From the NCBI RefSeq assembly GCF_003284585.1, contig NZ_QKRX01000005.1, positions 124,001-188,000 of the forward strand: DNA of 64,000 nt, written 5' to 3'. The DNA is from Nitrincola tibetensis (GTDB taxonomy: Bacteria; Pseudomonadota; Gammaproteobacteria; Pseudomonadales; Balneatricaceae). The notes below the pieces were generated by a model that did no database searches, was not told the origin of the DNA, and worked only from the letters and a program-made list of their open reading frames with translations. Of the stretch, positions 1 through 9,420 are shown in pieces. A program made the translations under genes and the position numbers. Within the stretch, counting starts at the first letter, position 1; every line of letters begins with the position of its first letter.

Positions 1-2
1 TA

Positions 3-167
3 ACCGACAACAAAAACGGCACCAAGAATAACCTTCGCGGTGGCGCACTGTTTTACAGTTTAAATAGCAACTTGAAGCTAGTCGGTGAGTACACAGTGCA
101 TAAGGCCAAAGGCACTCAAACAGACAACACGGATACCTTTGCAGTGGGTGCGGTGTTTAGCTGGTAG
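3..167 (+). CDS. Outer-membrane porin, C-terminal fragment
   Basis: The window opens inside a gene. The frame beginning at base 3 gives about 54 residues of alternating polar and hydrophobic residues and stops at 165-167. The last residues are AVGAVFSW, and a terminal aromatic residue is the classical signal by which the BAM machinery recognises outer-membrane beta-barrels. Short strands separated by Asn/Asp/Gly-rich turns (TDNKNGTKNN, AKGTQTDNTDT) look like a trimeric general porin of the OmpC/OmpF-like family. The 5' part lies outside the window, so substrate preference cannot be judged. Confidence 0.7.
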   Translation, partial: TDNKNGTKNNLRGGALFYSLNSNLKLVGEYTVHKAKGTQTDNTDTFAVGAVFSW

Positions 168-183
168 CTTTATCTAAACGCGT

Positions 184-229
184 AAGGGCAACACACATAA
201 CTTCCCCCTTCATTATGTGAGTTGCCTTT
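184..229 (+). terminator. Hairpin downstream of the porin gene
   Basis: An imperfect inverted repeat (AGGGCAAC-ACACATAA and TTATGTGA-GTTGCCTT) flanks a 12-nt C/T-rich loop just after the porin stop. It is followed by only a short T-run, so termination is likely but not certain. The rest of the gap up to 400 is AT-rich and holds the promoter of the next gene. I could not choose a clear -35/-10 pair there. Confidence 0.55.
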
Positions 230-400
230 ATCACTTTACTACTAAAGTACCGATTTTTGATCCGCAAGTAGAATTACGATTCATTTAGCTGCCTAATATA
301 ATTACAGTATCTACTAATATATCTGCTGAATTATGACGGCTCAGAAATTTACGTGTATCTTAAAGGTAAAACTGTCAGAGTCAGCTAGGGAGCTGTATAC

Positions 401-1552
401 ATGAACGCGCCCTTTAGGTTACAACCCATTCAAACGGCCATGTCCGATTCGTCCAATGCTCAGGCGGCGGCACAGGAATTAGCGACTCAATTACGTCATC
501 CGGACTTAGGGTTTGTGCTCTTCTTTTGCTCAGCTGAATACGATCTTACTCTTTTAGGTGATGCGTTAGATCAGGTCTTTCAAGGCGTTCAGGTTGCAGG
601 ATGTACAACGGCGGGCGAAATCACTCCTTTTGGGTATGCAAGAGGAACCGTGACGGCTATCGGCTTTGACCGACACTATTTTTCAATCGAAACAGCCTTA
701 ATTGAAGATCTTCAAAGTTTTGGTTTGCAAAAAGCACAACATTTAGTGGACGATCTTATTTTGCGTGGGCGTCGTCAGCATATCGCGCCAACAAAAGGCC
801 ATACCTTCAGCCTGACCCTTCTGGATGGGCTGTCGAGTCAAGAAGAAATGGTGCTGGTCGCCTTGGATTCGGCTTTGGGCAGTATTCCTCATTTTGGTGG
901 CTCGGCAGGTGACGATATTCAGTTAGCCAATACACATATCTATGTGAATGGACGTTTTAGAACCGAAGCCGCCGTTGTGATTCTAATCAATACGCCCTTG
1001 GACTTTGAAGTGTTTACGACGCATCACATGCGCAGTCGTGGCCAGAAATTGATCGTAACGGAAGCCGACCCTGCGACACGGACCGTGTTAGAACTCAATG
1101 CGAGCCCAGCGGCGATTGAATATGCGGAAATGGTTGGGTTAACGCCAGAGGAATTAAATCCAGACGTGTTTGCACTCAATCCTTTAGCGGTTCGGATTGG
1201 GAGTGAATATTATGTTCGGTCAATCCAACGCGTGAATGCCGATATGAGTCTGACGTTTTATTGCGCAGTGGGTAAAGGCATTGTATTAACCTCGATGGAA
1301 CCTCAGCCGATCTTGCCTGATCTTGAACGGCGTTTTCGAGACATAGAACAACGTATAGGAGCGCCGCTTATCACCATTGGTTGTGACTGTTTCTTAAGAC
1401 GCCTAGAAACAGAGCATTTAGGTGCTTTGGATGAAGCGTCAGCCTTTTTGGTGAAACATAAGGTTGTCGGCTTTAATACCTACGGTGAGCACTTTGATGG
1501 AGTGCATATCAATCAAACATTTACAGGTGTTGTGATCGGTGGAGCGCGTTAA
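401..1552 (+). CDS. nosP: FIST-domain sensor protein, NosP-like
   Basis: The 383-residue soluble protein has a FIST_N domain (about residues 35-225, including the characteristic GCTTAGEI stretch) and a FIST_C domain (about 240-370). It has no signal peptide or membrane segment. FIST proteins bind small ligands. The NosP subgroup binds haem and nitric oxide and controls a co-encoded hybrid histidine kinase. Here the stop codon overlaps the start of such a kinase (TAATG), so the two are translationally coupled. The ATG at 401 has a GGGAG ribosome site 8 nt upstream. The neighbourhood matches the P. aeruginosa PA1975-PA1978 region next to the exa ethanol-oxidation genes. The family call is firm; haem and NO binding are inferred from family and context. 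Confidence 0.8.
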   Translation: MNAPFRLQPIQTAMSDSSNAQAAAQELATQLRHPDLGFVLFFCSAEYDLTLLGDALDQVFQGVQVAGCTTAGEITPFGYARGTVTAIGFDRHYFSIETALIEDLQSFGLQKAQHLVDDLILRGRRQHIAPTKGHTFSLTLLDGLSSQEEMVLVALDSALGSIPHFGGSAGDDIQLANTHIYVNGRFRTEAAVVILINTPLDFEVFTTHHMRSRGQKLIVTEADPATRTVLELNASPAAIEYAEMVGLTPEELNPDVFALNPLAVRIGSEYYVRSIQRVNADMSLTFYCAVGKGIVLTSMEPQPILPDLERRFRDIEQRIGAPLITIGCDCFLRRLETEHLGALDEASAFLVKHKVVGFNTYGEHFDGVHINQTFTGVVIGGAR

Positions 1553-4158
1553 TGAACAATTTAACGGATGCGTCGGCTGCTACTATACGGATTGCGCAGT
1601 TAGAACAGGAAAATCAAAAGTTAAAGCGGATCAATCAGGCCTTAATCGAGCGTGTCGAAGCAGGCAGCTCCATGAGCGCGGCGCCTTATGCGGCGTTTGA
1701 ACACTCAGCCGCCTTAGCCGAACAGGTTCGAGATCGAACGGAGGCCTTGTCGATCGCCTTGTCTGAGTTAAAGCGCAGCAATCAGGCGCTAAAGCAAGCG
1801 AACCAAGAAGCGGCTACGGCTCATCAGCGTTTGATCGACGCCATTGAAAGTATTTCAGATGCCTTTGTGTTGTTTGATCAAGATCGACGTATTCTTCTCT
1901 TTAACAGTCGTTTTAGTGAGTACTGGGAGCAGACGGGTGTTCAAATTGGGCGAGGCACATCGATCAGTGACTTAAGGCGTTTGACCCGTGAAAAAGGGCT
2001 GATTCTTGAAGAGTACTGTGATGAAGGCAGTGTCGCCACGATTTTTCGTTTATCCAATGGTCGCTGGGTTCAGGTCTCTGAGCGACTGACGGGTGACGGC
2101 GGTTTGGTGATTTTGTATACCGACATCACCGAACTTAAAGCCAGTGAAGCCGTGAGACGTGAAAAAGCCCTTGAGCAGAAATCCAAGCTCCTGCAGCGAA
2201 CCGTTGATAACTTGTCTCAAGGCGTTGCTCTGGTTAACCATGAAGGGCGTTTAGAGGTTTGGAATCAGCGCTTTTTAGAGCTCACCTCATTATCGCCATT
2301 AGACTTGACCAGCTCCTCTCAGTTCTCCGATCTTATGCAACTGTCAGAAGTGGTGCTGTTAACCCCTCAATCTGAGCAGGACAATGCTGAACCGCTGTTA
2401 GAGCTTGAGCAACGCTTAAAAGATGGCCGTGTATTGGAAATTAAAACGCATCCTATGCCTTCCGGTGGTTTTGTTAACACCTATACGGATATTACCGAGC
2501 ATTACCGATACGCTGAGAACCTTCGAGAAAGTGAGCGCTGGATACGCTTAATCACTGACCATGTGCCAGCGTTGATTGCCTATCTTGGCAGTGATATGTG
2601 CTATCGCTTTACGAATCAGGTCTACGATGATTTTTATGGTTGGCCGCGCGGTTCATTATTGGGCGAAAGCATTGGTCGGGCACATGGCGAGGCGTCCTTC
2701 ACTAAACTCTTACCCTATGTTGAGCGTGCCTTAACTGGCGAAAGTGTGACCTTCGAAATTGAGGAGCAAAATGCGGCGGGTGAAGACCGTCATATGCTCA
2801 AATCCTATGTTCCCAACCTGGATGCAACGGGTGTGGCGGTTGGCTTCTTCGTGTTGATTCGTGATATTACGGACAGAAAACGCACGTCTGAAGCACTTAA
2901 ACAGGCGTATCAAAACCTCGAGTTGCGTGTTAGAGAGCGTACTTCAGAGTTAACGGAATTAAATCAGCAATTGCGTTTAGAAATTAACGAGCGCAAAACC
3001 ATAGAAGCACGTTTACGAGAAGCCAAGCAAGAAGCGGAACAAGCGAACCTATCTAAAACCAAATTTTTGGCGGCGGTTAGCCATGATTTGCTGCAACCTT
3101 TGAACGCAGCACGCTTGTTTACAGGTGCCCTGCTGGATCAAAAGGTACCGGAGCGAATTTTTTCGTTAATTAACTCTGTCAGTCATTCGTTAGAGGATGT
3201 CGAAAGCTTATTGGGAACCCTTGTGGATATCTCTAAGCTCGATGCTGGGGTCATTAAGCCCGATATTTCATCGTTTCGCTTGAGCGACTTGTTGGACAAT
3301 TTAGCGTCTGAATATCGCCATGTTGCCGCCGCCGAGGGCATTGAATTTAGGTATGTGGGCAGTCAGTCAGTGGTGGCCTCGGATGCGACACTCTTGGCAC
3401 GTATTCTAAGGAATTTACTTACCAATGCCATGCGCTATACGGAGCCAGGTGGGCGCGTTTTACTGGGGTGTCGGCGTATTGGTGGCCATGTGTTCTTACA
3501 AGTGCATGACACGGGAAGAGGGATTCCTTCGGATAAACTCCTTGAAATTTTTGAGGAATTTAAACGCGTTGATGCCAATAAAAATCGGCAAGATAAGGGC
3601 TTAGGTCTTGGCTTGGCAATTGTTGATAAAATATCACGAATGCTTGCTCATCCTGTGTCTGTCATTTCGCGTGAAGGCGTTGGGTCCATTTTCAGTGTTC
3701 AACTACCCTTAGGTGAATTGGTGCCACATAGCTTGATTCCGGTGTGTGAACGAGAAGGATATGACCAGAATTTATTGGGTGCCCAAATCTGGATGATTGA
3801 TAACGATGCGGCCATTTGCAATGCAATGAGTGTCTTATTGGAGGGGTGGGGGTGTGAGCTGTTAACGGCGCAAAGCTTAGATGAGCTGAATGAAAAAGTT
3901 AGTGTAGGTAGTGATCCTGTTGACTTGCTCATCGCCGATTACCACCTGGATAATGGCGTTGTTGGCACAGATGTTGTCAATGAAATTCTTGGGCGTCGTC
4001 GGGAGGTGCCACCGGTGTTAATGATCACCGCCAACTACACCAACGAGTTGAAGCAGCAAATTCGTGAATCTGGGTACTTGTTGATGAATAAACCCGTCAA
4101 ACCCATGAAGTTAAAGGCGACACTGACCCACTTGCTAAGAACGAGATCCACCGAATAG
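1552..4158 (+). CDS. nahK: Hybrid histidine kinase with three PAS domains, NahK/ErcS'-like
   Basis: This is an 868-residue cytoplasmic kinase without membrane segments. Order: N-terminal coiled coil (about 10-95), three PAS domains (about 96-195, 212-316, 328-442), a second coiled coil (443-500), and a HisKA domain with the phospho-acceptor His511 in the motif VSHDLLQPLN. Then come an HATPase domain (N625, DTGRG at 653-657, GLGLGLAI at 683-690) and a C-terminal receiver with Asp796 and Lys847. The layout matches NahK (PA1976, also called ErcS'), which is inhibited by NO-bound NosP and is linked to biofilm control and ethanol oxidation. It overlaps the upstream FIST gene by one base and faces the convergent ErbR-like regulator, a plausible phosphotransfer partner. 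Confidence 0.85.
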   Translation: MNNLTDASAATIRIAQLEQENQKLKRINQALIERVEAGSSMSAAPYAAFEHSAALAEQVRDRTEALSIALSELKRSNQALKQANQEAATAHQRLIDAIESISDAFVLFDQDRRILLFNSRFSEYWEQTGVQIGRGTSISDLRRLTREKGLILEEYCDEGSVATIFRLSNGRWVQVSERLTGDGGLVILYTDITELKASEAVRREKALEQKSKLLQRTVDNLSQGVALVNHEGRLEVWNQRFLELTSLSPLDLTSSSQFSDLMQLSEVVLLTPQSEQDNAEPLLELEQRLKDGRVLEIKTHPMPSGGFVNTYTDITEHYRYAENLRESERWIRLITDHVPALIAYLGSDMCYRFTNQVYDDFYGWPRGSLLGESIGRAHGEASFTKLLPYVERALTGESVTFEIEEQNAAGEDRHMLKSYVPNLDATGVAVGFFVLIRDITDRKRTSEALKQAYQNLELRVRERTSELTELNQQLRLEINERKTIEARLREAKQEAEQANLSKTKFLAAVSHDLLQPLNAARLFTGALLDQKVPERIFSLINSVSHSLEDVESLLGTLVDISKLDAGVIKPDISSFRLSDLLDNLASEYRHVAAAEGIEFRYVGSQSVVASDATLLARILRNLLTNAMRYTEPGGRVLLGCRRIGGHVFLQVHDTGRGIPSDKLLEIFEEFKRVDANKNRQDKGLGLGLAIVDKISRMLAHPVSVISREGVGSIFSVQLPLGELVPHSLIPVCEREGYDQNLLGAQIWMIDNDAAICNAMSVLLEGWGCELLTAQSLDELNEKVSVGSDPVDLLIADYHLDNGVVGTDVVNEILGRRREVPPVLMITANYTNELKQQIRESGYLLMNKPVKPMKLKATLTHLLRTRSTE

Positions 4159-4174
4159 GAAGATCTCGTGCTTG

Positions 4175-4849
4175 TTAGCGACGAAGGTAGTTGGAAAAAT
4201 CGATATCACTTGCCGCTAAGATGGCTTGTACGCGATTGTGTACGCCAAGCTTAGATAATATAGCGGAGACATGGGCCTTCACCGTTGTTTCTGCAATATT
4301 AAGGTTGTACGCAATCTGCTTATTGGATTCGCCTTTCACCATCCGCTCAAGAACCAAGAGTTGACGTCGTGTTAGTGACTGCAATAACTCGGTTGGAACA
4401 TCTTTTTGCATAAGTTGGCGGCGGTTGCGACGACTGTCCTGTTCGCTGCTTTGTCGGATAATATCGGGGGGGAGGTAAACATTGCCATTCAAAATCTGTT
4501 GCAATGCTTCTGTCATTTGAGCGCGGGGCGATGACTTGGAGATAAAGCCGACGGCTCCACAGGTAATGGCCTGTAATACAACTTGTTTTTCATCTTCTGC
4601 CGAAACGATAACGACTGGGATCGTTGGGGCTTCGTTGCGAATTGAAATGAGGCCATTGAGTCCATTCATGCCTGGCATATTCAGATCTAACAGGACTAAG
4701 TCCAGTTCATCATCTTGCTTTGCGATTTCAAGGGCATTGTCGAGATTCTCGGTTTCGATGATTTCAGCCCCTTCAAAGGCAGACTGAATTACGCCGCAGA
4801 TGGCATCTCGAAATAATGGGTGATCATCGGCTATTAATATTTTATACAC
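4175..4849 (-). CDS. erbR: LuxR/NarL-family response regulator, ErbR (AgmR/ExaE)-like
   Basis: A 224-residue two-domain regulator. The receiver domain (1-120) has acidic residues D8-D9 and phospho-acceptor Asp55 in [11 protein letters not shown]. The C-terminal helix-turn-helix (about 155-220) contains the LuxR-family stretch [20 protein letters not shown]. Such regulators (AgmR/ErbR, ExaE, PedR) activate PQQ-dependent alcohol dehydrogenase genes in pseudomonads. It lies tail-to-tail with the NahK-like kinase (16 bp gap) and downstream of the CXXXCW gene on the same strand, so it may share a transcript with that gene. I infer that it controls the alcohol-oxidation locus at 40-50 kb, possibly through the direct repeats at 48035-48072. 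Confidence 0.8.
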   Translation of the reverse strand: MYKILIADDHPLFRDAICGVIQSAFEGAEIIETENLDNALEIAKQDDELDLVLLDLNMPGMNGLNGLISIRNEAPTIPVVIVSAEDEKQVVLQAITCGAVGFISKSSPRAQMTEALQQILNGNVYLPPDIIRQSSEQDSRRNRRQLMQKDVPTELLQSLTRRQLLVLERMVKGESNKQIAYNLNIAETTVKAHVSAILSKLGVHNRVQAILAASDIDFSNYLRR

Positions 4850-4908
4850 AATTATACCTGTTTATGATTATTATCAGGGTTATTTACAGTCAACTCTACT
4901 CGGCGATA

Positions 4909-5496
4909 TTAAGGAACCTCGCCTGTAGCGTATAAAAGTGCGTCCACTGCTAAGGGTTCTGGATGAGCGTCTTTTAAAGCATACCCTGCCTCAAGCCATC
5001 CGTCACTGCCTTCGGCATACCACAATAGTTGTGTATACCCCCAAGAATGTGCGCGTTTCACCGCATTCCACGACATCCAACAGTCGGCGGTGCAAAAAAG
5101 GGCGATTGGATGGTTTCGATTGCCTTGGCTTAATTCGAACAAATGCTTGGCAAAGTACTCGATCCAATGATCCTCCAATTCTCCCCAACCAACATTCGGA
5201 AGCCAGATGCTGTTTGGGAGTGTTTGTCTTGGTGTGTCATAAATAAATATGCCATTTCGCCAAGTGACAGGCTGCACGTCGATGAGCCGCGTTTCAGGAT
5301 GTTTTAGTAACTGGAGACTGAGCTCTTCGGTTGTGAGTGTGACTCCACCCTCAACCTCAAGAGGTGTGGCACTGCGATAGTAGCTGATGCGATAACCATC
5401 TGGTGAGAAGTGTGCATTTTGAGTGTCTAGGATTGTTGCCAACCCCGAAATGCTATATAGCATGAGTATTGCACCGATTGATCTGCGCCGTCTCAT
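4909..5496 (-). CDS. PQQ-catabolism-associated CXXXCW-motif rhodanese-like protein
   Basis: A 195-residue protein with an N-terminal signal-like hydrophobic segment (about 6-22) after four arginines, so it is probably exported or membrane-anchored. The hallmark is C135-T-A-D-C139-W140 inside a rhodanese-like fold (IALFCTADCW, then a second conserved stretch around GYTQLLWY and DGW). This is the family described as a PQQ-dependent-catabolism-associated CXXXCW protein; it co-occurs with PQQ alcohol dehydrogenases and their ABC-2 transporter, and its reaction is unknown. Here it is separated from those partners by about 35 kb but sits with the regulatory genes. The cysteines suggest a redox or sulfur-transfer role, which is inference. 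Confidence 0.75.
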   Translation of the reverse strand: MRRRRSIGAILMLYSISGLATILDTQNAHFSPDGYRISYYRSATPLEVEGGVTLTTEELSLQLLKHPETRLIDVQPVTWRNGIFIYDTPRQTLPNSIWLPNVGWGELEDHWIEYFAKHLFELSQGNRNHPIALFCTADCWMSWNAVKRAHSWGYTQLLWYAEGSDGWLEAGYALKDAHPEPLAVDALLYATGEVP

Positions 5497-5695
5497 ACCT
5501 CAGTACTCGTCTTGAAGGTTTATATTTCATATAAACCATTACACTCCTGTTGCGTAAATGGCATAAGTAGACGTTCGAATAAAAAAAATACGACCTAAGT
5601 ACTGTTTTGCAGGTTTGTATAAGAGTTTAGCAGTCTTTGACCTATTTTAAGGTAAAATAAGCATTTGTTAATGCAATAAGGATGGAAGGGGTATG

Positions 5696-6112
5696 ATGTA
5701 TCTTTGGGTTAAACTATTACACATCGTGGCAATGACCAGTTGGATGGCTGGCATTTTTTACTTGCCCCGTATTTATGTTCATTACGTGGAAGGGCGCGCT
5801 GCGGGACAGGATGTTGCACGTTTGGCAATTATGGCGCGTAAGCTGTTTGGATTTATGAGCATTATGGCTGTTTTTACACTGATTTTTGGTGTGGTGTTAT
5901 GGCTGGGCTTTGGTTTCAGTGGGGGGTGGATACACGCTAAACTGTTATTCGTCGCATTTTTGATTGGATATCACGGGTGGTGCTTTGCTTATTTGAAAAG
6001 GCTACAAAGAGGGGAGTTGAATCAAAGCGGTCGTTATTTCAGATTATTTAACGAGCTGCCGTTATTGATCTTTATCCCGATATTGTATTTTGTTTTATTT
6101 AAACCTTTTTAA
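5696..6112 (+). CDS. hemJ: HemJ-type protoporphyrinogen IX oxidase
   Basis: A 138-residue integral membrane protein with four predicted helices. It starts MYLWVKLLHI, and the conserved histidine of HemJ lies in this first helix. The internal MARKLFGFMS and HAKLLFVAFLIGYH stretches carry the conserved Arg, Lys and second His region. HemJ (UPF0093) oxidises protoporphyrinogen IX in haem synthesis. Two ATGs are adjacent (5693, 5696). The second is preferred because the AAGG at 5686-5689 then has 6-nt spacing. It is a single gene divergent from the CXXXCW gene and convergent with ubiJ. Confidence 0.85.
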   Translation: MYLWVKLLHIVAMTSWMAGIFYLPRIYVHYVEGRAAGQDVARLAIMARKLFGFMSIMAVFTLIFGVVLWLGFGFSGGWIHAKLLFVAFLIGYHGWCFAYLKRLQRGELNQSGRYFRLFNELPLLIFIPILYFVLFKPF

Positions 6113-6128
6113 CATTGGAATCACGCCA

Positions 6129-6156
6129 CGGCTCAGATCCAGCTAGATTTGAGCCG
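6129..6156. terminator. Hairpin between convergent hemJ and ubiJ
   Basis: GGCTCA/TGAGCC arms plus an inner ATC/GAT pair form a stem in the 47-bp gap between the two convergent genes. There is no strong U-tract on either strand, so efficiency is uncertain. Confidence 0.5.
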
Positions 6157-6159
6157 AAT

Positions 6160-6777
6160 TTAGGTGGCTCTAGCCAATAAACGCTGGATACGCGCTTCAA
6201 GCCGGGCGACATCGTCTCTTAAACTCTCAACCTCGCATGTAAAGCCTTCGACTTCAGCGGGTGGCGGTAATATACGAGACTCTTCTTGAAAAAACTCTTT
6301 GGTGTTGAGCGCAAAACTGGATGCGCTTTGTTTAAGGTAGCGTGACTGTGCGGCAAAAACCTCGGCGACTGGATGGGCCAAGGTGTCGCCTAGCAGTTCG
6401 GCTAACCCAGCTTCCCAATCAATTGAGAAATCCCTCAACAGCACTTTAAGTGCCTGCGCTAAATTAAGGTCACCTTCAAGATCGATCCCCTGGCCAAAGA
6501 GTTTTCCTTGCGATTGTTCAGATTGTGCCATGATCAGTAAGTCGGCCGCAGAGCCAGTTAATGTCAAGTCAGCAGGCGTTTCGCTGTGGTGCAGTAAATC
6601 AATCCCTTGCTCATGCATAAGCACAAAGAAAGAGTAGTGAGGAGCCGTTAGCGTGATATGGATCGATTTGCCCGCTAATGACTTAACTTGCCTTAAGGCT
6701 GGAGTATTATGCTTCAACAATAGATTGAGACTGCTTTCGGCACTACTCAGTAGTGCTGCCTCTAACATGGCCTGCAT
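6160..6777 (-). CDS. ubiJ: Ubiquinone biosynthesis accessory factor UbiJ
   Basis: A 205-residue soluble protein with an N-terminal SCP2 sterol-carrier-like domain (about 5-115) and a C-terminal coiled coil (about 165-205, ESLRDDVARLEARIQRLLA). UbiJ is a lipid-binding scaffold of the Ubi complex that handles polyprenylated ubiquinone intermediates. It follows ubiE with a 26-bp gap and has a strong AAGGAG ribosome site, so the two form an operon. In most gammaproteobacteria ubiB comes next. Here the following position is occupied by convergent hemJ, so ubiB must be elsewhere. Confidence 0.88.
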   Translation of the reverse strand: MQAMLEAALLSSAESSLNLLLKHNTPALRQVKSLAGKSIHITLTAPHYSFFVLMHEQGIDLLHHSETPADLTLTGSAADLLIMAQSEQSQGKLFGQGIDLEGDLNLAQALKVLLRDFSIDWEAGLAELLGDTLAHPVAEVFAAQSRYLKQSASSFALNTKEFFQEESRILPPPAEVEGFTCEVESLRDDVARLEARIQRLLARAT

Positions 6778-6803
6778 ACAAAATACTCCTTACGTAGAGT
6801 CGT

Positions 6804-7562
6804 TTAAGGTTTGATGCCTGTGTGAAGTGCGACGACACCACCGGTCATATTTTCATAATGACAGTTTACTAATCCGGCCATTTCCATCATTTCCTTAAGC
6901 GTTTCTTGGTCCGGATGCATGCGAATGGACTCTGCTAAATAACGGTAGCTCTCGGCATCATTAGCAATCAGTTTGCCCATTTGCGGTAATATATTAAAGG
7001 AATAAACGTCGTACAGTTTTGATAAAACTGGGTTATTGGTCTTAGAGAATTCTAACACCATAAGTTTTCCGCCCGGCTTGAGCACACGGTGCATCGACTT
7101 GAGGGCCGCATCTTTATCGGTAACATTGCGCAGGCCAAATGCGATGGTGATAATATCAAAGGTATTGTCAGCGAAGGGGAGGCATTCGGCATTGGCCTGA
7201 ATGTACTCAACATTGCCTGCTGTACCTGAGTCAATCAGCTTGTCGCGCCCAACCTTGAGCATCGAGTCATTAATGTCGGCCAGAATAACTTTGCCGTCGC
7301 GGCCAACAATTCGAGAAAACTTTTTGGTGAGATCGCCAGTACCGCCTGCGATATCAAGAATCTTATGGCCAGGACGTGCACCGCTGCGCTCAATAGTGAT
7401 TCGTTTCCAAAGACGATGAACCCCACCCGACATTAAATCATTCATCAGGTCATACTTCCCCGCCACTGAATGAAAGACATCAGCAACACGTTTGACTTTT
7501 TCATCAACAGGAACTTCGGAAAAACCGAAATGGGTGGTGTTGTCTTTATTGGATTCGCTCAT
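6804..7562 (-). CDS. ubiE: Demethylmenaquinone/2-methoxy-6-polyprenyl-1,4-benzoquinol methyltransferase UbiE
   Basis: A 252-residue class I SAM-dependent C-methyltransferase for ubiquinone (and, if made, menaquinone). Visible motifs are the UbiE/COQ5 signature stretch [19 protein letters not shown] near the N-terminus, the SAM loop [10 protein letters not shown], and the second family signature [16 protein letters not shown]. The open frame extends upstream to 7658, but that part is not family-like and overlaps the DUF971 gene. The ATG at 7562 (MSESNKDN) gives normal length. It belongs to the DUF971-ubiE-ubiJ cluster. Confidence 0.93.
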   Translation of the reverse strand: MSESNKDNTTHFGFSEVPVDEKVKRVADVFHSVAGKYDLMNDLMSGGVHRLWKRITIERSGARPGHKILDIAGGTGDLTKKFSRIVGRDGKVILADINDSMLKVGRDKLIDSGTAGNVEYIQANAECLPFADNTFDIITIAFGLRNVTDKDAALKSMHRVLKPGGKLMVLEFSKTNNPVLSKLYDVYSFNILPQMGKLIANDAESYRYLAESIRMHPDQETLKEMMEMAGLVNCHYENMTGGVVALHTGIKP

Positions 7563-7638
7563 AGTACTCGATCTGCCTGATGGATAAGGTTCAAGATGAA
7601 GAATAGATTGTAACCTCAGTGAGACGCAATGTCCTGCA

Positions 7639-8022
7639 TCAATGTGATGTCTTAACAATCAAACCTTCATCACGCGATGCGCCAGCGTCTTCCAAGGCTT
7701 TTAAGTACAGTGTCCAGTAAGTCTCTGCATTATGGGTTAAATCATGCAGATACTCCCAAGTATAGAGCCCTGAGTCATGCCCATCATCAAACACGATTTT
7801 CAAGGCATAATTTCCGCTTGGGATAATCTCTTTGATGGCGACCCATTTTTTACCTGTTTGTAACGTGCCTTGACCGACACCATGGCCTCTCACCTCTGCA
7901 GATGGGGAGTGCACCCTTAAAAACTCTGCGGTTAGTTCAAAGCTTCCATCTGGGTAGATCAACTCAAGGGTCCTGGACTTCAAATGAAGACGTATATCGG
8001 TCGGTAATGGAATCTGAAGCAT
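7639..8022 (-). CDS. DUF971 (gamma-butyrobetaine hydroxylase-like N-terminal) protein
   Basis: A 127-residue stand-alone DUF971 domain. The diagnostic motifs are LEIYPDG-like [24 protein letters not shown], and the C-terminal [11 protein letters not shown]. The domain occurs as an N-terminal module in carnitine-synthesis dioxygenases and in Fe-S assembly proteins such as ApbC/Mrp fusions. The stand-alone form downstream of hslU is common in proteobacteria and has no proven function. An ATG at 8022 with AAGGGG upstream is preferred over a TTG two codons earlier. Confidence 0.8.
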   Translation of the reverse strand: MLQIPLPTDIRLHLKSRTLELIYPDGSFELTAEFLRVHSPSAEVRGHGVGQGTLQTGKKWVAIKEIIPSGNYALKIVFDDGHDSGLYTWEYLHDLTHNAETYWTLYLKALEDAGASRDEGLIVKTSH

Positions 8023-8051
8023 ATACAAAAACCCCTTGCGTTGGTTTGAAT

Positions 8052-8077
8052 CTTAGGGCCGAGAAGGTGGCCCTAAG
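8052..8077 (-). terminator. Hairpin after hslU
   Basis: A perfect 9-bp stem (CTTAGGGCC / GGCCCTAAG) with an 8-nt loop lies 11 bp past the hslU stop and before the DUF971 gene. It lacks a U-tract on the transcribed strand. It may mark a 3' end or attenuate read-through into the DUF971-ubiE cluster. Confidence 0.45.
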
Positions 8078-8088
8078 AAAAGGTCTTT

Positions 8089-9420
8089 TTAGAGGATATA
8101 ATGACTTAAATCTTCATTGCCACTGAGTTCAGCCAACTGCTCATTTACAAAGGCTTCGTCAATGGTAATGAGTTCACCGTTTTTGTCCGATGCCGAGAAG
8201 GATAGCTCATCCAGCAAGCGCTCCATCATAGTGTGCAGACGGCGTGCACCGATGTTCTCAGTTTTTTCATTGACCTGGAAGGCCAGCTCTGCAATGCGAC
8301 GGATACCATCATCGGTAAAATCAATGATTAAACCTTCCGTTGCAAGCAAGGCTTTGTACTGTTCGGTTAGGGATGCCGTTGGCTCAGTTAGGATACGCCT
8401 AAAGTCATCGGGCGTGAGGGCTTGCAACTCAACGCGGATCGGCAAACGACCTTGTAGTTCAGGAATCAGGTCAGACGGTTTCGCTAAATGGAAAGCGCCA
8501 GAGGCGATAAATAAGATATGGTCGGTTTTGACCATGCCGTATTTGGTCGTGACGGTTGAGCCTTCGATGAGTGGAAGCAAGTCACGCTGTACTCCTTCGC
8601 GAGACACATCACCGCCGCCACCGCTGTCGCTACGCTTACAGACCTTATCGATTTCATCTAAAAAGACTATTCCGTTTTGCTCAACCAGATCAACCGCTTG
8701 CTGTTTGATATCGTCTTCTTTAACAAGATTGGCTGCTTCTTCATCGATTAAAAGCTTGAATGCGTCTTTGACTTTTAAACGACGAGATTGTTTTTTCGCC
8801 TGGCCAAGGCTAGAGAACATGCTTTGCAATTGGTTGGTCATTTCCTCCATGCCTGGAGGCGCCATAATTTCAACGCCAACTTTGGGTTGCGCCACTTCGA
8901 TTTCAATTTCTTTATCGTCGAGTTGGCCTTCACGTAGTTTTTTACGGAAGATCTGACGTGTGGCCGTGTCTGTTTTAGCGGGTTCGTCGTAGCCTGTACT
9001 GCGCGCAGGTGGCAGTAAAGCATCTAGAATGCGGTCTTCAGCAGCGTCTTCTGCACGCGTGCGCATCTTGACCATGGCTTGTTCGCGTACCATCTTAACC
9101 GACATTTCGACCAAATCACGAATAATAGTCTCGACATCACGACCGACGTAGCCGACTTCTGTAAACTTGGTGGCCTCAACTTTAATGAAGGGCGCATTGG
9201 CGAGTTTAGCCAATCGACGTGCAATTTCGGTTTTACCGACACCCGTTGGACCGATCATTAAAATATTTTTAGGCGTGACTTCTGGGCGTAATGCATCACT
9301 CAGTTGCATACGACGCCAGCGATTACGCAGAGCAATCGCAACTGAGCGTTTAGCCTGATCTTGACCGACAATATGACGGTTGAGTTCGTGGACAATTTCT
9401 CTGGGGGTCATTTCGGACAT
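8089..9420 (-). CDS. hslU: HslU (ClpY) ATPase subunit of the HslVU protease
   Basis: A 443-residue AAA+ unfoldase, the usual HslU length. The Walker A GPTGVGKT is at 57-64 and the Walker [10 protein letters not shown] at about 250. The variable I-domain lies between them, followed by the [18 protein letters not shown] sensor-2 region. The C-terminal SHYIL is the tail that docks into HslV. The start overlaps the hslV stop (ATGA), with an AAGGAGA ribosome site inside hslV, so subunits are translationally coupled. It unfolds substrates for HslV in the cytoplasm and is part of the heat-shock regulon in relatives. Confidence 0.96.
   Translation of the reverse strand: MSEMTPREIVHELNRHIVGQDQAKRSVAIALRNRWRRMQLSDALRPEVTPKNILMIGPTGVGKTEIARRLAKLANAPFIKVEATKFTEVGYVGRDVETIIRDLVEMSVKMVREQAMVKMRTRAEDAAEDRILDALLPPARSTGYDEPAKTDTATRQIFRKKLREGQLDDKEIEIEVAQPKVGVEIMAPPGMEEMTNQLQSMFSSLGQAKKQSRRLKVKDAFKLLIDEEAANLVKEDDIKQQAVDLVEQNGIVFLDEIDKVCKRSDSGGGGDVSREGVQRDLLPLIEGSTVTTKYGMVKTDHILFIASGAFHLAKPSDLIPELQGRLPIRVELQALTPDDFRRILTEPTASLTEQYKALLATEGLIIDFTDDGIRRIAELAFQVNEKTENIGARRLHTMMERLLDELSFSASDKNGELITIDEAFVNEQLAELSGNEDLSHYIL

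Noticed and set aside
8117-8956. Long plus-strand open frame of 279 codons antisense to hslU
   Set aside because: It mirrors the codon structure of the highly conserved hslU, has a Ser/Arg-rich composition typical of an antisense shadow, and lacks a ribosome site. hslU explains the DNA.
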